Assembly: GCF_028993575.1 (NCBI RefSeq)
Contig: NZ_CP118615.1
Span: 3,286,001-3,350,000, forward strand
Direction of reading: 5' to 3'
Origin: Micromonospora cathayae
GTDB taxonomy: Bacteria; Actinomycetota; Actinomycetes; Mycobacteriales; Micromonosporaceae
DNA length: 64,000 nt
Of this stretch, positions 57,661 through 64,000 are shown piece after piece (position 1 is the stretch's first letter; each line of letters starts with the position of its first letter). A model generated the notes under the pieces. That model saw only the letters and a list, made by a program, of their open reading frames with translations. It was not told where the DNA came from and searched no databases. The translations under genes were made by a program, and so were the position numbers.

Positions 57661-59700
57661 ATGACCGAGATCGCGCACCGAGACAGCCCGCTGCCCCGGC
57701 TCGCCGTGCCCGGGGAGCGGTTCGGCTGGATCTTCCAGGACCGCAACCTCTACCGCCGTCGGTTCCCTGAGCCGCCGCCGGTGCCCGGGGCCGTCCCGCC
57801 GGAACTGGTCACCCGGGCCACCACGGCCCGGCAGCAGGCGGCCCGGCGGATCGGGATCTCGCTCGGCGTGGGGCTGGGCCTGGCGGTGCTGTTCGGGTGC
57901 TGCGGGCGCTTCGCGGACAGCCTGAACCCGGTGCTCGGCGGGCTGGTCATGTTCCTGGTGATCCTCTCCGCGTTCGGCGGGCTGGGCGGCGCGGCCGTGG
58001 TGTGGCTGCTCAAACGCCAGGCCGAGCGGGACCTGAGCACCGCGCAGGAGCAGGCCCGCAGCGGGTACGAGCAGGCCAGGGCGGGGTGGGAGGCCCGCCG
58101 GGTCGAGTTCGAGCAGCACCAGCAGCGGGCCCTGGAGCAGATGTACGAGTGGAGCGCGGCGGCCCCGTCGCCGGGCACCCGGCGGATCGACGTGGTCGGG
58201 GGCACCAGCTACGGCTGGGAGGCGTTGCTGACCGTCTTCGGTGGTTCGTTGTTGAGTACCCGGGGGCCGATGACGCTGGTGGACTTCACCGGCGAGGCGC
58301 TGTGCGGGGAGCTGATGAGCCTGGCCGAGCAGACCGGCCGGTCGGTGCGCGTCACCGGGTTCCCGTCCGGGTTGCGTGAGCTGGACCTGCTCGCCGGGCT
58401 CTCCGCCCGGGAACTGGTGGATCTGCTGGTGGAGTCGATGTACGGCGAGGGTGGCGAGCGCGCCGACCGGCACCGGGACGCGATGCTGCTGGGGGAGCTC
58501 TGCGACGTGCTCGGCGACGACCTGACCATCGCCCGGATCGTCGCCGGCCTGCGGGTGCTGACCGACCGGCCGGGGCAGCCGGCGCTCAGTGAGATCGAGT
58601 GCTCGCTGGTGGTGAGCCTGATGCCGGAGGAGGCCCGCCGGCAGGCGCACCACCAGTTGCGGCGGCTGGAGAGCTTCCTGCGTCCGCTGGAGACGTTGGG
58701 GCAGGGCGGCGGGGGCGGCCCCGCGCCGGCCGAGCTGTCCTGTCTGGTGGCCGACCGGGACGGGCGCAGCGCCCAGCACGAGTTGCTCAAGGACCTGCTG
58801 GTGCAGTGGCTGATCCGTCGGGTCAGCCGGGAGGCGGTCAGTGGCGGGTCGATCGTGCTGGTCGGGGCGGACGAGGTGCACCACCGGCAGGTGGAGCGGC
58901 TGAGCACGCTCTGCGAGCGGCGCGGCATCCGGCTGGTGCTGTTCTACGCGCACCTGCGGGAGCAGGCGTTGCACACCCTCGGTGGTGGCGAGGTGGCGTT
59001 CATGCGGTTGGGCAACCACCGGGAGGCGCAGCAGGCCGCCGAGTTCATCGGTCGGCAGCACCGGTTCGTGCTCAGCGGGTTGACCCGGACGCTCGGCGGC
59101 GACGAGACGCACACCCTCGCCGACACGCAGGGCGGTTCGGAGACCGAGGGCGGCAGTGAGGGCAGCCGGGGTGAGGGCAAGTCCCTGATCCGGCAGCGCA
59201 GTCGCAACTGGAGCCGGAGCCGGAACTGGAGCCAGACCCAGTCGGTCGCCAGCGGTACGAGCTGGAGCGACGCCGCCGCCGCGCAGCGGGTGTACGAGTA
59301 CGCGGTGGAGCCCCGGGTGTTGCAGGATCTGCCGGACTACGCCCTGCTGCTGGTGAAGGGGGAGGGCCGGGGTTCGGTGGTGCAGGCGGTGGAGTGCAAT
59401 CCGGAGATCGTGACGTTGCCGCACATGACGATGGATCCGGTGCCGCCGGTGCCGCTGCCGCCGGTGGGGGAGGCCGCGCATCCGGTTTCCGGGCCGTCCG
59501 GACAGGTCACGCTCTCCCAGCCGGCGCCGTTCGCGCCGCAGCCGACGTCGCCTGAGCAGGCCGCCTCGGGGGTGCTGCCCGGTTGGGGGGCGCCGGGTCC
59601 GCAACAGCAGCCGGTACGGCAACCGCAGCCGCAGCAGCCGCCCCGGCAGCGGCCGCAGTCGGATCCGCCGGGGTCGGGGCCGGGGTGGGACCCGCGGTGA
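57661..59700 (+). CDS. Membrane protein with a decayed HerA/TraD-like ATPase fold
   Basis: 679 residues from ATG 57661. Two transmembrane helices (ISLGVGLGLAVLFGCC, LGGLVMFLVILSAFGGLGG) and a coiled-coil stretch precede a RecA-like core. The P-loop position reads VVGGTSYGWEALLTVFGG near residues 178-195, where Lys and Ser/Thr of Walker A are missing. A Walker-B-like strand IVLVGADEVHH (about 398) and TLCERRGIRLVLFYAHLRE follow, as in conjugation-type ATPases. Then a Ser/Asn/Trp repeat (RSRNWSRSRNWSQTQS) and a Pro/Gln-rich tail. Function unknown; it is unlikely to hydrolyse ATP in the usual way. Confidence 0.7.
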   Translation: MTEIAHRDSPLPRLAVPGERFGWIFQDRNLYRRRFPEPPPVPGAVPPELVTRATTARQQAARRIGISLGVGLGLAVLFGCCGRFADSLNPVLGGLVMFLVILSAFGGLGGAAVVWLLKRQAERDLSTAQEQARSGYEQARAGWEARRVEFEQHQQRALEQMYEWSAAAPSPGTRRIDVVGGTSYGWEALLTVFGGSLLSTRGPMTLVDFTGEALCGELMSLAEQTGRSVRVTGFPSGLRELDLLAGLSARELVDLLVESMYGEGGERADRHRDAMLLGELCDVLGDDLTIARIVAGLRVLTDRPGQPALSEIECSLVVSLMPEEARRQAHHQLRRLESFLRPLETLGQGGGGGPAPAELSCLVADRDGRSAQHELLKDLLVQWLIRRVSREAVSGGSIVLVGADEVHHRQVERLSTLCERRGIRLVLFYAHLREQALHTLGGGEVAFMRLGNHREAQQAAEFIGRQHRFVLSGLTRTLGGDETHTLADTQGGSETEGGSEGSRGEGKSLIRQRSRNWSRSRNWSQTQSVASGTSWSDAAAAQRVYEYAVEPRVLQDLPDYALLLVKGEGRGSVVQAVECNPEIVTLPHMTMDPVPPVPLPPVGEAAHPVSGPSGQVTLSQPAPFAPQPTSPEQAASGVLPGWGAPGPQQQPVRQPQPQQPPRQRPQSDPPGSGPGWDPR

Positions 59701-59753
59701 GCGCCGGGGCGGGGGTGGGCCCGCGGTGAGTGCCGGCGGACGGGGATACCCGG

Positions 59754-59783
59754 TTTCGGGCTGATCTTGGCTTCGGGTAGAGT
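59754..59783 (+). promoter_or_regulatory. Promoter of the second tRNA cluster
   Basis: TAGAGT at 59778-59783 with a weak -35 (TTTCGG, 59754-59759, 18-nt spacing). The sequence from the -10 through CACCGGGGGCGTGCGGACG is close to that of the first cluster, so promoter and tRNA were copied together. Confidence 0.65.
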
Positions 59784-59813
59784 TCACCCCGTCGCCGGGA
59801 ACACCGGGGGCGT

Positions 59814-59886
59814 GCGGACGTAGCGCAGCTGGTAGCGCATCACCTTGCCAAGGTGAGGGTCGCGGGTTCGAATCCCGTCGTCCGCT
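59814..59886 (+). tRNA. tRNA-Gly(GCC), copy 2
   Basis: 73 nt, anticodon GCC at 59847-59849, same sequence as 56776-56848. Confidence 0.97.
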
Positions 59887-59907
59887 CTCGGCCCTCCTGC
59901 AGGGCAG

Positions 59908-59982
59908 GGGCGATTGGCGCAGTGGGAGCGCGCTTCCTTGACACGGAAGAGGTCACTGGTTCAAACCCAGTATCGCCCACCA
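59908..59982 (+). tRNA. tRNA-Val(GAC), copy 2
   Basis: 75 nt with encoded CCA, anticodon GAC at 59940-59942, same sequence as 56969-57043. It follows tRNA-Gly directly; the Cys tRNA is absent. Confidence 0.97.
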
Positions 59983-60157
59983 TCAGCGACGAGCGTCAGT
60001 GGCGTGTCCGCCCGCGCCGTCGGTCGTGCCAGCCGTACGGGATGACCTCCGAGCCCGCCCCGCAGCTCCCCGACGGCATCGGGATCACCGCATCTCTTCC
60101 GTAGGCAAATCTGCTCGTGCAATAATTTCCAGCGGTTGTTTCCGGCTGTGGAATTGC

Positions 60158-60169
60158 TTTTCCGGAAAA
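60158..60169. promoter_or_regulatory. 12-bp palindrome upstream of the multicopper oxidase
   Basis: TTTTCCGGAAAA lies 106 bp before the oxidase start in an AT-rich stretch (60100-60240), which is where its promoter should be. It may be an operator; no known regulator site was matched. Confidence 0.4.
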
Positions 60170-60274
60170 CCGTTTCAGTGATGCTGGTCCATGGAACCGG
60201 TCACTTTCCTCCAGCAATTTTCGAGGTTTCTCCGGTTGACTCCACCTGCTCGGCGACACAGGGGAGAGTGGAGA

Positions 60275-61735
60275 ATGGACAGACGACGCGCGCTCACGCT
60301 CGGAGGGCTGGCCGTCGGGGGTGCGGCGATCCTCCCGTCCGCCGGGGCCGCCGGCGCTGGTGCGGCCCGGCACAGCGGGCACCACGGGCACGGTGGTACC
60401 GACCCGGTCCGGACCGTCGCGGCGGCGACGGTCGAGCCGTTCGGCGTCGCCCTGCCGGTCCCGCCGGTGCTGCGCCCGGTGTACGTCGGTGGCGACGCGG
60501 ACCTGTACCAGCTTCCGGTGCGGGCCGGCACCACCGAGATCCTCCCCGGGGTCGCCACACCCGTCCTGGGCTTCGACGGCCGGTTCGTCGGCCCCACCAT
60601 CAGGGCCCGCCGGGGGCGGGCGGTGGCCCTCCAGGTGACCAACCAGCTCGGCCACCCGACCAACGTGCACCTGCACGGCGGTTTCGTGCCACCGGCGCAC
60701 GACGGTCACCCGATGGACGTGATCGCCCCGGGCGCGACCCGCAGCTACGCGTACCCGAACCTCCAGCAGGCCGCCACGCTGTGGTACCACGACCACGCCC
60801 ACCACATGGAGGCCGAGCACATCTACCGGGGGCTGCACGGCTTCTATCTGATCTCCGACGACGCGGAGCAGGCGCTGGGCCTGCCGTCCGGCCAGTACGA
60901 CGTCCCGATCCTGCTGCGTGACGCGCTGATCGGCGCGGACGGCAGCCTGGTCTTCGACCCGGCCGACGCGGACAACCGGCCCACCGTGCTGGCCAACGGC
61001 AAGCCGCAACCGTATCTGCGGGTGGCCGCCCGCCGGTACCGGTTCCGGCTGCTCAACGGCTCACTGCACCGGATCTTCCGGTTGCGGCTCGACCGGGGAC
61101 AGCTCATCCAGATCGGCACCGACGGCGGCCTGCTACCGGCCCCGGTGGCGGTCTCCGAGGTGAAGCTGACCCCGGGGGAACGGGCCGAGGTGGTGATCGA
61201 CTTCGCCGGCCAGCCGGTCGGTACCCGGGTGGTGCTGGAGGACACCTCCGGGCCGGTGGTCGGCTTCGACGTGGTCGGCACGGCCACCGACGACAGCCGG
61301 CTGCCGGACCGGCTGATCCCGCTGCCGGCGCTGCCCACCGCGACGGTCACCCGGGACCTGGCGCTCAGCTTCGACCCGGCCAAGGTCGCCTTCACCATCA
61401 ACGGCCAGACGTACGACGCGACCCGGGTGGACGCCCGGGTCGTCAACGGGACCACCGAGATCTGGCGGGTCACCAACCTGGACACCCGGTTCAACATCGA
61501 CCACGACTTCCACCTGCACATGATCCAGTTCCGGCTGCTGGACCGGGACGGCGTCCCGCCGGCACCCGGAGAGGCCGGCTGGAAGGACACCGTGCACGTG
61601 CCGCCGGGCTCCACCGTCCGGGTGCAGGCCACCTTCTCCGGGTTCACCGGCAGGTACGTCTACCACTGCCACTTCCCGGAGCACTCGTCGTTCGGGATGA
61701 TGGCGCAGCTCGAGGTGGTGAACCGGACCGCCTGA
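60275..61735 (+). CDS. Tat-exported multicopper oxidase
   Basis: 486 residues from ATG 60275 (GGGAGAG upstream). Twin-arginine-type leader MDRRRALTLGGLAVGG, then a His-rich patch (HSGHHGHGG). The four copper-binding motifs are in order: HLHGG near 132, WYHDHAHH near 171, HLHMIQF near 413 and HCHFPEHSSFGMM near 464, giving one type 1 and one trinuclear copper site. Three cupredoxin domains; similar to CotA/CueO-type oxidases of phenols, bilirubin or metal ions. Copper handling is a likely role, and no copper regulator is adjacent. Confidence 0.93.
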   Translation: MDRRRALTLGGLAVGGAAILPSAGAAGAGAARHSGHHGHGGTDPVRTVAAATVEPFGVALPVPPVLRPVYVGGDADLYQLPVRAGTTEILPGVATPVLGFDGRFVGPTIRARRGRAVALQVTNQLGHPTNVHLHGGFVPPAHDGHPMDVIAPGATRSYAYPNLQQAATLWYHDHAHHMEAEHIYRGLHGFYLISDDAEQALGLPSGQYDVPILLRDALIGADGSLVFDPADADNRPTVLANGKPQPYLRVAARRYRFRLLNGSLHRIFRLRLDRGQLIQIGTDGGLLPAPVAVSEVKLTPGERAEVVIDFAGQPVGTRVVLEDTSGPVVGFDVVGTATDDSRLPDRLIPLPALPTATVTRDLALSFDPAKVAFTINGQTYDATRVDARVVNGTTEIWRVTNLDTRFNIDHDFHLHMIQFRLLDRDGVPPAPGEAGWKDTVHVPPGSTVRVQATFSGFTGRYVYHCHFPEHSSFGMMAQLEVVNRTA

Positions 61736-61804
61736 CCCGCCCGGTCGGGCCGCCTGACCCGCCCGGCCGGGGCGCGGGCCGCCCCGGTCCGCCTGGTCGG
61801 AGCG

Positions 61805-62779
61805 TCAGACCTGCGGCACCGGCAGGTCGAGGACCTCGTCGACGGCGCGGCGGGGGGTGGCCCGCCCCGGCTGGCCGTACCCGATCCGCAGCACCATCTG
61901 CGGGGTGCCGAACCGGCCCAGCGACAGCCGCAGCTGTTCCCGTGCGCCGGGCACCTCGATCGGCTGGGAGAGCATCGACACGGCCAGTCCGGCGTCGGTG
62001 GCGGTCAGCAGCACCCGTTGCAGGGCCTGCCCGGCGACGATCTGGTCGGTGGCGGTGTTGCCGGCCGAGATGAGCACGGCCACCAGCGGCTCCGGCTCGA
62101 AGTCCCGGCCCGGCGGGCGGTCGAGGCCGCCGAAGCCCCGGGCCGGCAGCAGGTCCTGGGGTTCGCTCTGCGGGCCACCGGCGGCGGCCGGCACCCCGTC
62201 GTCGGCGGGGGCGGCCCGGGTCCACGCGATCCGTTCGGCCCGGTACGCCGGGTCACGTTCCAGCACCCGGTGGGCGCTGCGGGCGATCTCGGCGAACGCG
62301 TTCACCGCGCTGGTGCCGATCACCAGTTCCAGCCAGCACTGCTCGGCCCGCGCGGCTTCGCCGAGCCGCCAGCGCACGTCCGCCGGTACCGGGTCGGGCC
62401 AGAACGGCCGACGGTTGCTGAACCGGCGCGGGACGGCCGCGTGCAGGCTCAGCTCGGTCGGGGTGGGCCGGCGCGGCAGGTCCGGGACCAGCCGGGCCAA
62501 CACGTCCGGTTCGCCCGGGTACGGGCGCAGCCGCACCGAGGCCGGGGTGCCGGCGGCGGCCAGGGCGAGCCGCAGGTTGTGCAGGGCCGCCCCGCCGGAC
62601 AGCCGGACACCCCAGCCGCTCGGGTCGGTGGCGGGCAGCCGGCGGGTCGGGTCGACGGCGAGTTCGATCCCGCCGTCGCGCAGCCGGAACCGCCACGGCT
62701 GGGTGTTGTGCAGCGACGGGGCCCGGACGGCGTCCGCAGCCGCGGCGCGCAACTGTTCGACGGTGTAGCCGACGTCCAT
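61805..62779 (-). CDS. Acg-family nitroreductase-like protein
   Basis: 324 residues from ATG 62779. The N-terminus YTVEQLRAAAADAVRAPSLHNTQPW, with RRFSNRRPFWPDPVPADV and GLAVSMLSQPIEVPGAREQLR, is the signature of Acg/Rv2032-type proteins. The fold is an FMN nitroreductase in which a lid usually shields the flavin, so FMN storage rather than catalysis is proposed for family members. In mycobacteria these genes are induced by DosR in hypoxia. A DosR box lies between this gene and the divergent devR-like gene. Confidence 0.87.
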   Translation of the reverse strand: MDVGYTVEQLRAAAADAVRAPSLHNTQPWRFRLRDGGIELAVDPTRRLPATDPSGWGVRLSGGAALHNLRLALAAAGTPASVRLRPYPGEPDVLARLVPDLPRRPTPTELSLHAAVPRRFSNRRPFWPDPVPADVRWRLGEAARAEQCWLELVIGTSAVNAFAEIARSAHRVLERDPAYRAERIAWTRAAPADDGVPAAAGGPQSEPQDLLPARGFGGLDRPPGRDFEPEPLVAVLISAGNTATDQIVAGQALQRVLLTATDAGLAVSMLSQPIEVPGAREQLRLSLGRFGTPQMVLRIGYGQPGRATPRRAVDEVLDLPVPQV

Positions 62780-62857
62780 GGTCGGTGCTCCCTTCCGGGC
62801 GGGTCGGTACTCTGCGGGCTCGTCTCCACGGTGCGCCCCCGGCGGGGGTGCCGGGCA

Positions 62858-62928
62858 GGGCCGGACGTCCCCACCCGCCGGGACCAGCTACCCGCCGGCC
62901 CCGCCCCGTTCGGGACCTTCGGCCCGTG
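62858..62928. promoter_or_regulatory. Two DosR-type boxes between acg-like and devR-like genes
   Basis: Box 1, TTCGGGACCTTCGGCCCGTG at 62909-62928, matches the DosR consensus core GGGAC-N4-G-CCC well and lies 34 bp before the devR-like start. A weaker site, GGGCCGGACGTCCC at 62858-62871, is nearer the Acg-like gene. Positioned this way they could activate both divergent promoters in response to low oxygen or nitric oxide. Confidence 0.7.
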
Positions 62929-62961
62929 TCAGGTGCCGCCCGGACGGGGTAGAAACGAGGG

Positions 62962-63600
62962 ATGATCCGGGTGTTTCTCCTCGACGACCATGAGGTCGTC
63001 CGTCGTGGCCTCGCCGACCTGCTCACCAGCAGCGGCGACATCGAGGTGGTCGGCGAGTCCGGCTCCGCTCCCGAGGCGGCACGCCGCATCCCGGCGCTCC
63101 GGCCGGACGTGGCGATCCTCGACGCCCGGCTCCCCGACGGCAACGGCATCGACGTCTGCCGGGACATCCGGGCCGTCGACTCGTCGATCAAGGGCCTGAT
63201 CCTCACCTCGTACGAGGACGACGAGGCGCTCTTCGCGGCGATCATGGCGGGCGCGGCCGGGTACGTGCTCAAGCAGATCCGGGGCACCGACCTGGTGGAC
63301 GCGGTCCGCCGGGTGGCGGCCGGGCAGTCGCTGCTCGACCCGGCGATCACCACCCGGGTGCTGGAGCGCATCCGCAGCGGCGTGGAGCAGCCCCGGGAAC
63401 TCAAGTCGCTCACCGAGCAGGAACGGCGGATCCTGGAGTACGTCGCCGAAGGGCTGACCAACCGGGAGATCGCCGGCAAGATGTTCCTGGCCGAGAAGAC
63501 CGTGAAGAACTACGTCTCCAGTGTGCTGGCCAAACTCGGCCTGGAGCGGCGTACCCAGGCCGCGGTGCTGGCCACCCGGCTGCTCGGCCACCGCCCCTGA
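62962..63600 (+). CDS. devR: DevR/DosR-like NarL-family response regulator
   Basis: 212 residues from ATG 62962. Receiver: DD at 8-9, D54 in AILDARLPDGNG, GLILTSYEDDE and GYVLKQIRGTDLVDAV, where VLKQ resembles DosR. C-terminal HTH: SLTEQERRILEYVAEGLTNREIAGKMFLAEKTVKNYVSSVLAKL. Placed between an Acg-like gene and a convergent kinase gene that fits DevS, with DosR-type boxes upstream, so autoregulation is expected. Confidence 0.9.
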   Translation: MIRVFLLDDHEVVRRGLADLLTSSGDIEVVGESGSAPEAARRIPALRPDVAILDARLPDGNGIDVCRDIRAVDSSIKGLILTSYEDDEALFAAIMAGAAGYVLKQIRGTDLVDAVRRVAAGQSLLDPAITTRVLERIRSGVEQPRELKSLTEQERRILEYVAEGLTNREIAGKMFLAEKTVKNYVSSVLAKLGLERRTQAAVLATRLLGHRP

Positions 63601-63645
63601 GCGCTACCGGCGGCCCGGCGGCCGGCCCTGAGCGGCGGCCCACCC

Positions 63646-63671
63646 GGCTGAGCGCCACCCGGCGCTGAGCC
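63646..63671. terminator. Bidirectional hairpin between devR-like and kinase genes
   Basis: GGCTGAGCGCC (63646-63656) pairs with GGCGCTGAGCC (63661-63671) except for one position, around loop ACCC. It lies in the 86 bp gap of two convergent genes and could stop transcripts from both. Confidence 0.65.
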
Positions 63672-63686
63672 GGGCCGGGGGCGGCC

Positions 63687-64000
63687 TCAGTCCCGCAGCG
63701 GGACGCTCCAGCACAGTTCGGTGCCGTGCGGGTCGACCGGCCGGATCTCGAACTCCCCGCCGAGCCCTTCGGCGCGGTCCCGTAGGTTGACCAGCCCGCT
63801 GCGGGCGGCGGCCGGGTCGGTGCCCACCCCGTCGTCGGCGACCAGCACGGTGACCCGGCCGGCGTCGACGTGCACCGCGACCCGCACCCGGCTGGCGCGG
63901 GCGTGCCGGACCGCGTTGGACAGCGCCTCCCGCAGCACGGCGAGCAGGTCGGGGCGGACCGACTCGGGCACCGCGCTGTCGACCGGGCCGTCGAGGTCCA
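63687..64000 (-). CDS. DevS-like sensor histidine kinase, C-terminal end (5' part outside window)
   Basis: 104 codons visible, with the frame open to the window edge. The sequence is the HATPase core: LLAVLREALSNAVRHARAS (N-box), VTVLVADDGVGTD (G1), SGLVNLRDRAEGLGGEFEI (G2) and GTELCWSVPLRD at the end, as in NarL-type kinases of the DevS/DosT group. Pairing with the adjacent devR-like gene is the natural assumption; the sensor domains are not visible here. Confidence 0.88.
   Translation of the reverse strand, partial: DLDGPVDSAVPESVRPDLLAVLREALSNAVRHARASRVRVAVHVDAGRVTVLVADDGVGTDPAAARSGLVNLRDRAEGLGGEFEIRPVDPHGTELCWSVPLRD

Noticed and set aside
57022..59787. A 921-codon open frame on the minus strand across the tRNA-flanked segment
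   Set aside because: Antisense to the 57661 gene, which has a clear start, membrane helices and domain structure; the antisense product is Pro/Arg/Gln-rich filler.
56776..59982. tRNA-integrated genomic island
   Set aside because: No integrase, no att-like duplication of a tRNA 3' end and no mobility genes; full duplicated tRNA genes with leaders fit a plain duplication better.

Overview
The window is about 73% G+C, with GTG starts common, dense short-spaced operons and strong third-position G/C. Codon use and gene content (mycothiol-type DinB protein, DosR/Acg-like genes, BsaP next to bioB, ceb cellobiose cluster, ACT-GNAT acetyltransferase, LPXTG protein) point to a chromosomal segment of a filamentous actinobacterium, most likely Micromonospora or a close Micromonosporaceae relative. 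It reads mainly as core chromosome; I see no phage, transposase, CRISPR array or plasmid backbone.

Layout. 0-10.4 kb: small metal-binding and carbohydrate-binding proteins, MsrB, a stand-alone LigD-type polymerase domain, a methyltransferase, a K+ channel, a secreted S33 peptidase, a stand-alone ATP-dependent DNA ligase and an AlkA-like glycosylase (DNA repair is over-represented). 10.6-12.9 kb: ECF sigma factor, coupled zinc anti-sigma factor and a secreted-repeat lipoprotein. 14.0-20.4 kb: a tightly coupled minus-strand operon herA-sbcD-sbcC-nurA-like, which has the gene set and order of the archaeal HerA-Mre11-Rad50-NurA end-resection operon. 20.6-24.5 kb: two tandem paralogues joining a membrane domain to an alpha/beta hydrolase. 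24.5-26.0 kb: RibD_C-like reductase coupled to a 39-residue Cys-rich protein, then a pRiA4b ORF-3-like protein. 26.1-32.1 kb: the cellobiose uptake cluster cebEFG-bglC-cebR with CebR boxes; a fourth-family member, a GH9 cellulase at 40.9 kb, carries its own CebR box, so secretion, uptake and hydrolysis look like one regulon.

32.2-37.4 kb: acyl-CoA dehydrogenase with a kinase-like phosphotransferase, an ACT protein coupled to an ACT-GNAT acetyltransferase, and a SUKH-3 gene whose 5' part is out of frame. 37.5-40.5 kb: aldehyde dehydrogenase, an unusually AT-rich regulatory island and an LPXTG protein. 43.9-47.3 kb: biotin genes bsaP-bioB and, divergent, bioF-bioD. 47.4-55.8 kb: two-component pair, PAF-AH-like hydrolase, P450 plus methyltransferase, a membrane-anchored secreted protein, AlkB and a DinB-like protein. 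55.9-60.0 kb: TetR regulator, tRNA Gly-Cys-Val, a zinc protein, a 679-residue protein with a decayed P-loop, and a second tRNA Gly-Val pair. 60.3-64.0 kb: Tat-exported multicopper oxidase, Acg-like nitroreductase, DevR/DosR-like regulator with DosR boxes, and the end of a convergent DevS-like kinase.

The most interesting items are the archaeal-like end-resection operon with its variant P-loop, two copies of a 21-19-21 nt inverted-repeat element, the tRNA duplication that brackets the decayed ATPase, and the broken SUKH-3 locus. Functions are assigned by motif recognition only; no database search was possible.
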